In this document: piece after piece, positions 37,637 through 45,655 of the stretch
How positions within the stretch are numbered: position 1 is the first letter of the stretch
Layout of the letters: each line of letters begins with the position of its first letter
Source of the DNA: Blastococcus haudaquaticus
GTDB lineage: Bacteria; Actinomycetota; Actinomycetes; Mycobacteriales; Geodermatophilaceae
Length of the DNA: 64,000 nucleotides
Assembly (NCBI RefSeq): GCF_900230285.1
Contig: NZ_OCNK01000004.1
Location: 186,001 to 250,000, forward strand
Reading direction: 5' to 3'
The notes under the pieces: model-generated
Database searches by the model: none
Told to the model about the DNA's origin: nothing
What the model saw: the letters and a program-made list of their open reading frames with translations, nothing else
Position numbers and translations under genes: made by a program

Positions 37637-37679
37637 TCAACGATGGTTGACGGATCCCAGTCATCAATATAGGTTGATG
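37637..37679. promoter_or_regulatory. Two ATCAA/TTGAT-type operator dyads over the HTH gene start
   Basis: TCAAC-GATG-GTTGA (37637-37650) and CATCAA-TATAGG-TTGATG (37662-37679) share the TCAA/TTGA half-site. The second contains the likely -10 region and overlaps the ATG of the downstream HTH gene, suggesting tight autoregulation of a leaderless or near-leaderless transcript. Confidence 0.65.
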
Positions 37680-37904
37680 GACGTGGTCGCAGCGCAGCCC
37701 CTCCCCGCTCCCGATGACCCGGAGGCTGCCCTCGCCGCGGTCGTGGCACTGCGCCGGCTGGCCGGCCGACTCGAGTCCGACGCGGTCGTCGAGGCGATCG
37801 CCCAGGGCTGGACGTGGGCCCAGGTGGGCGAGGCGCTGGGGATCAGCGCCCAGGCCGCGCACAAGAAGTTCGCATCCGAGGTCCGCGCCCGGCGCGGCCG
37901 CTGA
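37677..37904 (+). CDS. Small HTH DNA-binding protein
   Basis: A 75-residue protein. The first half is an Ala/Leu-rich helix (ALAAVVALRRLAGRLESDAV). The second is a helix-turn-helix, AIAQGWTWAQVGEALGISAQ followed by AAHKKFASEV and a basic tail. This matches a small actinobacterial HTH family often found next to Clp-N domain genes. The ATG at 37677 lies within an operator-like dyad. It is followed after 15 bases by the Clp-N gene, with which it forms an operon. It is probably the autorepressor of this pair. Confidence 0.8.
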   Translation: MDVVAAQPLPAPDDPEAALAAVVALRRLAGRLESDAVVEAIAQGWTWAQVGEALGISAQAAHKKFASEVRARRGR

Positions 37905-37919
37905 TCAGGAGGAACACCG

Positions 37920-38429
37920 ATGGGACTCGTCACCGCGGTGCGGGACATGCGCACGATCAAGCAGCTGCTCACGGCGGCCGAGGCCGAGGCGCGCAGGGCC
38001 GGTGAGGAGACGCCCGGTCCGGAGCACCTGCTGCTGGCCGCGACGTCCCTGCCCGAGGGCTCCGCGGCCCGCGCCCTCGAGCGGTTCGGCGTCGACCCGC
38101 AGCAGCTGCGCACCGCGATCGAGGAGATCCACGAGCGCGCGCTCGCCGCGGTGGGCGTCGAGGCCGAGCACGGCTCCCCCGGCGCGGCCGGGCTCCACAG
38201 CTCGCCCACCGGCGCCTTCCGCTCGACACCCCAGGCGCAGCAGGTGTTCCAGGAGGCCGTCGCGCTGTCGAAGTCGGCGAAGCGCGGCGGACTGACGGGC
38301 GCCCACGTCGTCGCGGCCATCAGCCGGCTGGAGCACGGCACCGTCGTCCGGGCACTCGCCGCCCTCGGCGTCGACCGCGACCGGCTCCGGGAGGCCGCAT
38401 ACGCCGAGGCCGGTATCGAAGCAGCCTGA
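37920..38429 (+). CDS. Clp N-terminal repeat protein without AAA domains
   Basis: A 169-residue protein with two Clp_N repeats, the adaptor/substrate-binding part of ClpA/ClpC. Repeat one covers about 15-75 ([20 protein letters not shown], then [22 protein letters not shown]). Repeat two covers about 100-165 ([20 protein letters not shown], then [22 protein letters not shown]). No ATPase module follows, so it may bind substrates or compete for the Clp machinery. GGAGGA lies upstream of the ATG. It is co-transcribed with the small HTH gene and ends in a strong palindromic terminator. Confidence 0.87.
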   Translation: MGLVTAVRDMRTIKQLLTAAEAEARRAGEETPGPEHLLLAATSLPEGSAARALERFGVDPQQLRTAIEEIHERALAAVGVEAEHGSPGAAGLHSSPTGAFRSTPQAQQVFQEAVALSKSAKRGGLTGAHVVAAISRLEHGTVVRALAALGVDRDRLREAAYAEAGIEAA

Positions 38430-38443
38430 CCGCGGTCAGGCTG
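38422..38443. terminator. 22-base perfect palindrome at the end of the Clp-N gene
   Basis: CAGCCTGAC-CGCG-GTCAGGCTG is fully self-complementary and spans the TGA stop at 38427-38429. As RNA it gives a 9-bp stem with a CGCG loop, suitable as a terminator. Confidence 0.6.
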
Positions 38444-38447
38444 GGGT

Positions 38448-38492
38448 GGAAACACCAGGACCGGCCGTGGTGTTCTCCTGTCGTGCACGACA
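38448..38492. promoter_or_regulatory. Nested dyads in the msrA leader
   Basis: GGAAACACCA and TGGTGTTCTC form an 8-of-10 dyad over 38448-38477. Immediately after, TGTCGTGCACGACA (38479-38492) is a perfect 14-base palindrome, 16 bases before the msrA ATG. These look like operator or promoter elements. Confidence 0.5.
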
Positions 38493-38508
38493 CCAAAGGA
38501 GGCACACG

Positions 38509-39021
38509 ATGAACACCGAGACCGCGATCCTCGCCGGCGGTTGTTTCTGGGGCGCGCAGGATCTGCTGCGCAAGCGTCCGGGGGTGATCTCCACGCGCGT
38601 GGGGTATTCAGGCGGCGACACCCCGAACGCCACCTACCGCAACCACGGTGACCACGCGGAGGCGGTCGAGATCGTCTTCGACGCCGACGTGATCTCCTTC
38701 CGGGAGCTGCTGGAGTTCTTCTTCCAGATCCACGACCCGTCGACGGAGAACCGCCAGGGCAACGACGTGGGTCGCAGCTACCGCTCGGCGATCTTCTACA
38801 CCAGCGACGAGCAGAAGCGGGTCGCCCTGGACACGATCGCCGACGTCGACGCCTCGGGCCTGTGGCCCGGCAAGGTCGTCACCGAGGTGACCGCGGCAGG
38901 CCCGTTCTGGGAGGCCGAGGAGGAGCACCAGGACTACCTGCAGAAGTACCCGTTCGGCTACACGTGCCACTTCGTGCGACCCGGCTGGGTGCTCCCGCGC
39001 CGCGAGGCGACCACCGCCTGA
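38509..39021 (+). CDS. msrA: Peptide methionine sulfoxide reductase A
   Basis: Reduces S-methionine sulfoxide in proteins and free methionine, repairing oxidative damage. It is a 170-residue cytoplasmic protein. The catalytic Cys12 is in [10 protein letters not shown], and [29 protein letters not shown] and [16 protein letters not shown] are family motifs. A second cysteine is in [10 protein letters not shown] perfect AAAGGAGG precedes the ATG, predicting strong translation. The upstream 14-base palindrome suggests regulation. A bidirectional terminator separates it from the convergent flavin reductase gene. Confidence 0.96.
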   Translation: MNTETAILAGGCFWGAQDLLRKRPGVISTRVGYSGGDTPNATYRNHGDHAEAVEIVFDADVISFRELLEFFFQIHDPSTENRQGNDVGRSYRSAIFYTSDEQKRVALDTIADVDASGLWPGKVVTEVTAAGPFWEAEEEHQDYLQKYPFGYTCHFVRPGWVLPRREATTA

Positions 39022-39062
39022 CGGCAGCACATAGCCGCCTCGCCCCAGGGCTGCGGCAGCCA

Positions 39063-39096
39063 CGGGGTGGGCGACCCAGGCGGGTCGCCCACCCCG
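39063..39096. terminator. Bidirectional terminator between msrA and flavin disulfide reductase
   Basis: CGGGGTGGGCGACCC and GGGTCGCCCACCCCG form a perfect 15-bp stem around an AGGC loop, between two convergent stop codons. Confidence 0.88.
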
Positions 39097-39101
39097 CAGC
39101 G

Positions 39102-40523
39102 TCAGCCGCGGTATGCCTCCAGCAGCCGGAGCCAGATCTCGTTGACGGTCGGGTACGCGGGGACGGCGTGCCACAGCCGGCGGATCGGCACCTCACCGAC
39201 CACGGCGATGGTCGCCGCCTGCAGCAGCTCGGCGACGGCGGGTCCGACGAAGGTCGCCCCGATCAGCACCTCCCGGTCGGTGTCGACGACAGCGATCGCG
39301 GTGCCCTCGTAGTCGTCGGCGAACAGCGAGGAGCCCGCCACCTTCAGCGGGATCTGCACCACCCGGTGGGCGACGCCTGCCTTCTCCGCCTCGGCCGCGG
39401 TGCGCCCGACGCTGGCCACCTGCGGCATCGTGAAGACGACCGACGGTGTCGCAGCGTCGTCGGCGGTGGCCACGAACGGCGACCAGTCGGTGGTGTCCAC
39501 CTCCTCGCCCTTCGCGCGGGCCACGATGGCGGCCCCGGCCTGGCGTGCCTGGTACTTGCCCATGTGGGTGAGGAGCCGGCGGCCGTTGGCGTCGCCCACC
39601 CCGTAGAGCCACGGAACGCCCTCGACCCGCAGGGTGTCGTCGACCTCGAGGTACGCCCCCGACTCCAGGCCGACGGTCTCCAGTCCGATGTCACCGGTCC
39701 GGGCGGCCCGGCCGACCGCCACCAGGACCTCGTCCCCCCGGGCCTCGCCGTCCGAGCAGCTGAGCACCACCTCGTCGCCCTCCCGGCGGGCGGCCTCGAC
39801 CCGGGAGCCCAGCCGGACGTCGACGCCTGCGCCCCGGAGCCCGCGGAGCACCGCCTCGGAGGCGGCCGGCTCGGCGTTGTCCAGGAGCCGGTCGCCGTGC
39901 TGCAGCAGCGTCACCCGGGACCCCAGCGCCTGCCAGGCCGTCGCCATCTCGCACCCCACGTAGCCGCCACCGAGGACCAGCAGGCGGGCGGGTGCCTCCT
40001 TCGCGCTGGTCGCCTCGCGCGGTGACCAGGGCTGCACGTCGGCGAGCCCCTCGACCGGCGGGATCGCTGCCGTCGACCCCGTGCACACGGCCACCGCGTG
40101 CCGCGCGGTCAGCCGGGTCTCGCTGCCGTCGACGGCGGTGACCACGACGGTCCGCTCCCCGCTCAGCCGCCCGGTGCCGCGGATCAGGTCGATGCCGGCG
40201 CCGTGCACCCACTCCACCTGGCCGGCGTCGTCCCAGTTCGAGGTGAAGGAGTCGCGGCGTCCCAGCGTGGCGGCGACGTCCTGCTCACCCGTGACGGCCT
40301 GCCGGGCCCCGTCGACGGCCCGGGCCTCGGCGAGCACCTCCGTGCCGCGCAGCAGCGCCTTGCTGGGCATGCAGGCCCAGTAGGAGCACTCGCCGCCGAC
40401 CAGCTCGTTCTCGACGAGGACGGCGGTCAGCCCACCCCGGACGGCGATGTCGGCGACGTTCTCCCCCGTCGACCCCGCACCGATGACGATCACGTCGTAG
40501 CTCTGCTCGCTCACACGCTCCAT
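39102..40523 (-). CDS. Pyridine nucleotide-disulfide oxidoreductase (dihydrolipoamide/mercuric reductase-like)
   Basis: A 473-residue class I flavin disulfide reductase. The FAD motif is VIVIGAGSTGENVADIAVRG. The redox disulfide is Cys46/Cys51 in GGECSYWACMPSKALL. The NAD(P) motif is LLVLGGGYVGCEMATAW, the second FAD motif is LYGVGDANGRRLLTHMG, and the active-site His is in LWHAVPAYPTVNEIW. Spacing fits the lipoamide dehydrogenase family, but no 2-oxoacid dehydrogenase genes are near and it lacks MerA's heavy-metal domain. The physiological substrate, perhaps a low-molecular-weight thiol or quinone, is unknown. It is divergent from a flavin reductase gene. Confidence 0.88.
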   Translation of the reverse strand: MERVSEQSYDVIVIGAGSTGENVADIAVRGGLTAVLVENELVGGECSYWACMPSKALLRGTEVLAEARAVDGARQAVTGEQDVAATLGRRDSFTSNWDDAGQVEWVHGAGIDLIRGTGRLSGERTVVVTAVDGSETRLTARHAVAVCTGSTAAIPPVEGLADVQPWSPREATSAKEAPARLLVLGGGYVGCEMATAWQALGSRVTLLQHGDRLLDNAEPAASEAVLRGLRGAGVDVRLGSRVEAARREGDEVVLSCSDGEARGDEVLVAVGRAARTGDIGLETVGLESGAYLEVDDTLRVEGVPWLYGVGDANGRRLLTHMGKYQARQAGAAIVARAKGEEVDTTDWSPFVATADDAATPSVVFTMPQVASVGRTAAEAEKAGVAHRVVQIPLKVAGSSLFADDYEGTAIAVVDTDREVLIGATFVGPAVAELLQAATIAVVGEVPIRRLWHAVPAYPTVNEIWLRLLEAYRG

Positions 40524-40549
40524 CCTGTCGATGTGGTCGACTGGCCGCC

Positions 40550-41062
40550 ATGCCGGTCGACCGCGCCGAGTTCGCCGCCGCTCTGGGCCAGTACGCCGCG
40601 GGCGTCTGCCTGCTGACCGTGCGCGACGGCATCGACGACGTCGGGACCACGGTCAGCTCGGTGATGAGCGTGTCGGCGGATCCCCCGCTGGTCGCCGTCG
40701 CCCTCACCTCCGCCGGCTACCCGGCCGAGGTGCTCGAGGAGGTGGGCTCCTGCGGGCTGACCGTCCTGGCGGCCCAGCACGCGATCGTGGCGTCGCGGTT
40801 CTCCTCGGCCGGCCGGCCCAGCGCCCGCCACCTGCTCGAGTCGGTGCCGTGGTCGCGCGCGGCCGGCAGCGGCGCGATCGTGCTCGACGACGGCGTCGTG
40901 GCCCTGGACTGCCGGCTGGACCGCCTCGTCCCGGCCGGCGACCACGTCGTGGCACTCCTGGTCGTCGACGCCGTTCCCGTGCTCGGCGCCGGCGCCCGGC
41001 CGTTGCTGCGCCTGCGGGGCCGCTACGTCGACGAGTCCGGCGTCCCGCACGCCCGGCCGTGA
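40550..41062 (+). CDS. Flavin reductase-like FMN-binding protein
   Basis: A 170-residue split-barrel flavoprotein of the flavin reductase family, which supplies reduced flavin to monooxygenases. FAAALGQYAAGVCLLTVRDG, GTTVSSVMSVSADPPLVAVAL and CGLTVLAAQHAIVASRFS are the FMN-binding blocks. The C-terminal strand LLRLRGRYVDE completes the barrel. It is divergent from the disulfide reductase with a 26-base gap. The partner oxygenase is not adjacent. The ATG at 40550 gives the normal family length. Confidence 0.85.
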   Translation: MPVDRAEFAAALGQYAAGVCLLTVRDGIDDVGTTVSSVMSVSADPPLVAVALTSAGYPAEVLEEVGSCGLTVLAAQHAIVASRFSSAGRPSARHLLESVPWSRAAGSGAIVLDDGVVALDCRLDRLVPAGDHVVALLVVDAVPVLGAGARPLLRLRGRYVDESGVPHARP

Positions 41063-41209
41063 GCGTCGATCGGAGAAAGTTGCCGAGGGCTGTCACATCC
41101 GGCGGCCCGGCGGTGCTTACCTGGTGTGGAACTCGTACGGCCGTCGGCCACCGCCGCACTCCCGCTGTGGGGTGGCGCGGTCCGGCCCCGGACTGAACGA
41201 GGCGCGGGC

Positions 41210-41722
41210 ATGCCGCGAGGACGAGTGGGCGTCCGGACGGATCTCGAGGAGGTCTTCCGCGGGCACTATCCGCGGGTGGTCGCCGTCGCCGCCCGCGTGC
41301 TGGGCTCGCGCGACCAGGCCGAGGACGTCGCCCAGGACGTCTTCCTCTCCTTCGGCCGCTCCGCGGTGCCGGCCGACGAGGCCGGTGGCTGGCTGACCGT
41401 CGCCGCGACGCACACCGCGCTCAACCTGCTCCGCTCGGGCCGCCGTCGCAGCGCCCGGGAGGAACTGGCCGACGACGGTCCCACCGTCGCCCCGGACGTC
41501 GCGGACCTCGTCGTCACCCGCGAGGAACGCAGCGCCGTCCGTGCCGCCCTCGCCCGGCTGCCGCACAAGCAGGCGGCCGCGCTCGTCCTCCGCCACAGCG
41601 GCCTCAGCTACGTCGAGGTCGCCGCCGCCCTCGACCTGTCCCCCGGGAGCGTGGGCACCACCGTGCGCCGCGCCGAACTCCATCTGCTCGAGGAGCTGAA
41701 CCGCCATGCGTCACCCGAGTGA
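41210..41722 (+). CDS. ECF-type RNA polymerase sigma factor
   Basis: A 170-residue extracytoplasmic-function sigma factor. Region 2 is DLEEVFRGHYPRVVAVAARV with SRDQAEDVAQDVFLSFGRS. Region 4 is ALARLPHKQAAALVLRHSGL followed by the HTH YVEVAAALDLSPGSVGTTVR. The ATG at 41210 is chosen; the frame is open upstream to 41126. Its 3' end overlaps the anti-sigma gene by 17 bases, a sign that they work as a pair. A GGAAC element near 41126 could be an ECF -35, but the match is weak. Confidence 0.9.
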   Translation: MPRGRVGVRTDLEEVFRGHYPRVVAVAARVLGSRDQAEDVAQDVFLSFGRSAVPADEAGGWLTVAATHTALNLLRSGRRRSAREELADDGPTVAPDVADLVVTREERSAVRAALARLPHKQAAALVLRHSGLSYVEVAAALDLSPGSVGTTVRRAELHLLEELNRHASPE

Positions 41723-42794
41723 GGGCATCCTGCGCCGTCTGGTCGACGAGCCCGCCGGCGTTCCCGACGACGACCGGGCCCACGTCGCCTCCTGCCCCAC
41801 CTGCCTGCGCGCGCTGGAGAGCGCCCGCGCCGACGCGCAGCTCGTCGGCTCCGCGCTCGGTACCTCCCGCGAGGCCGACGTCGACACCGACGCGGCCTGG
41901 GCCCGGTTCTCGGCCGCGGCACCCGCCGCTCCCGCGTTCCGCCCGGCCCCCGCCGCGTCGCGCCGCAGCTGGCGGACGGCGGTGCGCCGGCCCGCCGTCG
42001 CCGCGCTCAGCGCGGTGGTCCTGCTGACCGGTGCCGGCGTCGCGGCGGCCAACGACTGGCTGCCGATCTTCGAGACCGAGAGCGTCGAACCGGTCGAGAT
42101 CACGGCCGGCGACCTCGTCCAGGTGCCGGACCTCTCCGCCTACGGGGACCTGCAGATCACCGAGGAGCCGAACCCCGAGCAGGTGGCGGACGCCGCCACC
42201 GCGCGGGAGCGGACCGGCCTGGACGTGCCCGAGGTCACCGAGCTGCCCGCCGGCGTGACGGGGGAACCGACCTACCAGGCCGCGGGCATCGTCTCCGCCA
42301 CGTTCACCTTCTCCGCCGCCAAGGCTGCCGAAGCCGCGGCCGCCGAGGGCGAGGACCTGCCGCCGGTGCCGGACGGGCTCGACGGCAGCTCGCTGCGACT
42401 GCAGGCCGGGCCCGGGGTCGCGGCGATGTGGGCGCAGCCGAGCGGCGTGCCGACGCTGGTCGTCGCCCGGGTCGGCGCACCGACGGTGGACGCGTCGGGC
42501 GGCGTGCAGTTCGAGACGGTGAAGGAGTACCTGCTCTCCCTCCCCGGCCTGCCCCCGGAGCTGGCGGCCCAGCTCGAGGACCTGTCGCAGGACGGCGGGA
42601 CGCTGCCTCTGCCGGTGCCGGCCGAGCTGGTGACCACGTCCGAAGCGGAGGTGGACGGCGCGACCGCCACCGTGCTGACCTCGCGCAACGGGCTCTTCGC
42701 CGGTGTCGTCTGGGTCGAGGACGGCGTGATGACCGGGGTCGCCGGGACGCTGAGCGCCGACGAGCTCCTGTCGGTCGCCCGTGGGCTCCGCTGA
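41706..42794 (+). CDS. Membrane anti-sigma factor with zinc-binding N-terminus
   Basis: A 362-residue single-pass membrane protein. The cytoplasmic N-terminus has a HxxxCxxC anti-sigma zinc motif (AHVASCPTCLRAL, about residues 26-38). The membrane helix is RPAVAALSAVVLLTGAGVAAA near 95-115. The large extracytoplasmic part, Pro/Glu-rich then beta-rich (GIVSATFTFSAAKAAEAAAA; TVLTSRNGLFAGVVWVEDGV), resembles DUF4367-type sensory domains. It overlaps the sigma gene by 17 bases and probably releases it upon an envelope signal. The following ABC exporter genes may be part of the regulon. Confidence 0.82.
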   Translation: MRHPSEGILRRLVDEPAGVPDDDRAHVASCPTCLRALESARADAQLVGSALGTSREADVDTDAAWARFSAAAPAAPAFRPAPAASRRSWRTAVRRPAVAALSAVVLLTGAGVAAANDWLPIFETESVEPVEITAGDLVQVPDLSAYGDLQITEEPNPEQVADAATARERTGLDVPEVTELPAGVTGEPTYQAAGIVSATFTFSAAKAAEAAAAEGEDLPPVPDGLDGSSLRLQAGPGVAAMWAQPSGVPTLVVARVGAPTVDASGGVQFETVKEYLLSLPGLPPELAAQLEDLSQDGGTLPLPVPAELVTTSEAEVDGATATVLTSRNGLFAGVVWVEDGVMTGVAGTLSADELLSVARGLR

Positions 42795-42813
42795 CGCCGC
42801 TACCGTCCGCGGC

Positions 42814-43782
42814 GTGACCTCCGACACGACAGCCGCGTCGGCGGCGGCAGAGCTCGCCGCTCTGCCGCCGTCCCCGGCGGTGTGGTGCTCCGGACTGCGC
42901 AAGCGGTACGGACGCCGCACCGCCGTCGACGACGTCTCCTTCTCCGTGGCCCGCGGCGAGGTGCTCGGTCTGCTGGGCCCGAACGGTGCCGGGAAGACCA
43001 GCGTCATCAAGATGCTGCTGGGCCTGGTCCGGCCCGACGCCGGAGAGGTGCTGCTGCTCGGACGGCGGTCGACCGACCCCCGCTCGCGCGCCGCCGTCGG
43101 CTACCTCCCCGAGCTGTTCCGCTACCAGCCGTGGCTGACCCCGACCGAGGTGCTGGACCTGCACGTGCGGCTCGCCCGCGTGGACGTCCCCGCCGAGGAG
43201 CGGCGGGAGTGCCTCGCCCTGGTCGGCCTCACCGGGCGGGCCGGTGACCGGGTCGGCGGGTTCTCCAAGGGCATGCAGCAGCGCCTCGGCCTCGCCGTCG
43301 CGCTGGTCGCGCGTCCCGAGCTCGTCGTCCTGGACGAGCCCACCAGCGCGCTGGACCCGATCGGCCGGGTCGACGTCCGCGACCTCGTGCTCGCGCTGAA
43401 GTCGCGCGGGGTCGCGGTGCTGCTCAACTCCCACCTCATCGGCGAGGTGGAGCGGGTGTGCGACCGCGTGGTGATCCTCGACCAGGGCAAGGTGGCCGCG
43501 TCGGGCACGCTCGCCGAGCTGCTCGGGCAGCGCGAGGTGCGCCTGCGCCTGGCCGGCGTGGACGGCGGCGCCGAGGACCGGTTGCGCGCGGCCGGCTCGA
43601 CGACCCGCAGCGGCGACTGGTTCACCGTCCAGCTGACCTCCGACGACGACGGCGTCACCGTGCCCGATCTCGTGCGCGACCTCGTGGGCAGAGGGGTCCG
43701 GGTGCACGCCGTCGAGCCCGTGCGGATCAGCCTCGAGGAGCGGTTGCTCGGCATCCTGCGCCACGAGGAGGTCGAGCCATGA
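42814..43782 (+). CDS. ABC transporter ATP-binding protein
   Basis: A 322-residue ATPase of the drug/lipid exporter type. Walker A is LLGPNGAGKTS, the Q-loop region is YLPELFRYQPWLTPTEVL, the signature FSKGMQQRLGLAVAL and Walker B LVVLDEPTSALDP, with the H-loop in LLNSHLIGEVERVCD. A C-terminal extension of about 90 residues follows. The GTG at 42814 has TACCGT 7 bases upstream (leaderless pattern); a GTG at 42781 is also in frame. The stop overlaps the permease ATG (ATGA). The pair lies directly after the sigma/anti-sigma genes. Confidence 0.9.
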   Translation: MTSDTTAASAAAELAALPPSPAVWCSGLRKRYGRRTAVDDVSFSVARGEVLGLLGPNGAGKTSVIKMLLGLVRPDAGEVLLLGRRSTDPRSRAAVGYLPELFRYQPWLTPTEVLDLHVRLARVDVPAEERRECLALVGLTGRAGDRVGGFSKGMQQRLGLAVALVARPELVVLDEPTSALDPIGRVDVRDLVLALKSRGVAVLLNSHLIGEVERVCDRVVILDQGKVAASGTLAELLGQREVRLRLAGVDGGAEDRLRAAGSTTRSGDWFTVQLTSDDDGVTVPDLVRDLVGRGVRVHAVEPVRISLEERLLGILRHEEVEP

Positions 43783-44630
43783 GCACCGCCCTGACGATCG
43801 CCGGGCTCACCCTGCGCGAGGCGATGCGGCGCCGGGTGGTCTGGGCGCTGCTCGCCCTGACCGTCGTGCTGCTGGCGCTGAGCGCGTGGGGCTTCTCCAA
43901 GCTGGTCGGCCTGGACACCGAGCTGGGCACCATGACCAGCGGCGAGGCGCGCCTGGTCGCGTCGCTGCTGCTCAACCTGATCATGTTCGGCCTGAGCCTG
44001 ATCGCTGCGATCGGCACCGCCTTCCTCGCCGGGCCGACGCTGTCCGGGGAGGTGGAGTCGGGCCAGGCACTGGCGATCCTCGCCCGTCCCGTCCGCCGGT
44101 CGTCGGTCCTGCTCGGCAAGTGGCTGGGGCTGGTCGCGTTCGGCGGCGGCTACGTGGTCCTGGCCGGCCTCGCCGAGATCCTCGTCGTCCGGGTGGCCGT
44201 GGGGTACTGGCCGCCGTCGCCGGCCGCGGGGCTCGCGCTCCTGGCCGGCCAGACGGTCGTGCTGCTGACCCTCGCGCTGCTGCTGTCCAGCGTCGTCTCG
44301 CCGATGGCGTCGGGGATCATCGCGGTCGGGCTGTTCGGCGCCACGTGGGTCGCGGGCGTCGTCGGTGGGATCGGCGGCGCGCTGGGCAACGACGGCGTGG
44401 AGCGCGTGGGCACCGTCTCGCGGGTCATCCTGCCCACCGACGGGCTCTGGCGCGGCGCGATGAACGCCTTCCAGGACCCGATCGCGCTCGTGCAGATGGG
44501 CCCGGGTGAGGGCGGGTTCCCCTTCCTCAGCGAGGCGCCGCTGGCACCCGCGTACCTCGGGTGGGCCGTGCTCTGGGTCGCCGTCATCTGGGGGCTGACC
44601 GCCCTGTCCTTCTCCCGCCGCGACATCTGA
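43779..44630 (+). CDS. ABC-2-like transporter permease
   Basis: A 283-residue membrane protein with six helices, the partner of the upstream ATPase. [20 protein letters not shown] starts the first helix. [20 protein letters not shown] is the coupling segment typical of ABC-2 permeases. Hydrophobic segments [37 protein letters not shown] and [19 protein letters not shown] follow, then a long polar loop and a last helix ([18 protein letters not shown]). ATGA overlap with the ATPase shows coupling. The exported molecule is unknown; envelope stress export is likely from context. Confidence 0.88.
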   Translation: MSTALTIAGLTLREAMRRRVVWALLALTVVLLALSAWGFSKLVGLDTELGTMTSGEARLVASLLLNLIMFGLSLIAAIGTAFLAGPTLSGEVESGQALAILARPVRRSSVLLGKWLGLVAFGGGYVVLAGLAEILVVRVAVGYWPPSPAAGLALLAGQTVVLLTLALLLSSVVSPMASGIIAVGLFGATWVAGVVGGIGGALGNDGVERVGTVSRVILPTDGLWRGAMNAFQDPIALVQMGPGEGGFPFLSEAPLAPAYLGWAVLWVAVIWGLTALSFSRRDI

Positions 44631-44661
44631 GCGCAGGGCCGTCCCGCTACCTTCGGACGCG

Positions 44662-45585
44662 ATGAGTGCTCGTCTCGCCCGGTCCGCGGGCGCCACCGCG
44701 ATGTCGGTCCTCCTCGCCGCGTGCTCGGCCGCCGGGACGCCGACGGCCGAGCGCCCACCGACACCCGCCGTCTCGTCCACCGCGCCGGTCCCGGCACCGG
44801 TCGCCGACGTCGCACCGGCATTCGCTGAACTGGAGGCGCAGTTCGACGCCCGGCTCGGTGTGTACGCCCTCGAGACCGGGACCGGCCGCTCCATCGAGCA
44901 CCGCGCGGACGAGCGGTTCGCCTACGCGTCGACGCACAAGGCGCTCAGCGCGGCGGCCGTCCTGGCGGCGGCGTCCGCGGCGGACCTCGACCAGCTCGTG
45001 CCGTACGCGGCCGACGACCTGGTGGCCCACTCGCCGGTGACGGGGCAGCACGCCGGCGCCGGACTGCCCCTGCGGGACGTGCTCGAGGCAGCGGTCACGC
45101 GGAGCGACAACACCGCCGGCAACCTCCTGCTGGCCCGGCTCGGCGGCCCGGCGGGCTTCCAGCAGGCGCTGCGCGACCTGGGCGACGCGACCACCCGCTC
45201 CGACCGCACCGAGACCTCGCTCAACCAGGGCGTACCCGGCGACGAGCGCGACACCAGCACACCGCGGGCCCTCGCCACCGACCTCGCGGCGTACCTGCTC
45301 GGAGATGCGCTGGACGCCGCGGACCGGGAGCTGCTCACCGGGTGGATGCGCAGCAACGTCACGGGCGCGACGCTGGTCGCCGCGGGCGTTCCAGCCGACT
45401 GGGGCGTCGCCGACAAGTCGGGGGCCGGGGGCTACGGCACGCGCAACGACATCGCCGTCCTGTGGCCCTCCGACGGGCCCCCGATCGTGCTCGCCGTCCT
45501 GTCCAGCCGCGGCGCGGCCGACGCCGGGTACGACGACGCGCTGATCGCCCGGGCAGCGACCGTGGTGGCGGACGCGCTGCGCTGA
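44662..45585 (+). CDS. bla: Class A beta-lactamase, putative lipoprotein
   Basis: A 307-residue serine beta-lactamase. The N-terminus has a signal with lipobox LLAACSA, so it is probably lipid-anchored outside the membrane. A Pro/Ala/Thr linker leads to the catalytic domain. Ser90 and Lys93 are in YASTHKALS (SxxK), SDN at 148-150 (TRSDNTAG), the general base Glu184 with Asn188 in ETSLNQG, and KSG at 252-254. All catalytic elements are present. TACCTT with 8 bases to the ATG suggests leaderless transcription. The spectrum cannot be judged from sequence; it is likely an ancestral chromosomal enzyme, since no mobile element is near. Confidence 0.92.
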   Translation: MSARLARSAGATAMSVLLAACSAAGTPTAERPPTPAVSSTAPVPAPVADVAPAFAELEAQFDARLGVYALETGTGRSIEHRADERFAYASTHKALSAAAVLAAASAADLDQLVPYAADDLVAHSPVTGQHAGAGLPLRDVLEAAVTRSDNTAGNLLLARLGGPAGFQQALRDLGDATTRSDRTETSLNQGVPGDERDTSTPRALATDLAAYLLGDALDAADRELLTGWMRSNVTGATLVAAGVPADWGVADKSGAGGYGTRNDIAVLWPSDGPPIVLAVLSSRGAADAGYDDALIARAATVVADALR

Positions 45586-45655
45586 GCGCCCGCGGGCACG
45601 GTCGTGGGAGCCGGTGGCCCCCCGCACCGAGGTCCGTCGACTAGCGTCGCCGTCG

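Noticed and set aside
41126-41209. Longer N-terminus for the ECF sigma factor
   Set aside because: The extra 28 residues show no sigma homology and the region is more likely promoter.
44662-45585. Recently acquired resistance gene
   Set aside because: Base composition equals its neighbours, the promoter pattern is the local one, and no mobile element or cassette structure is near.
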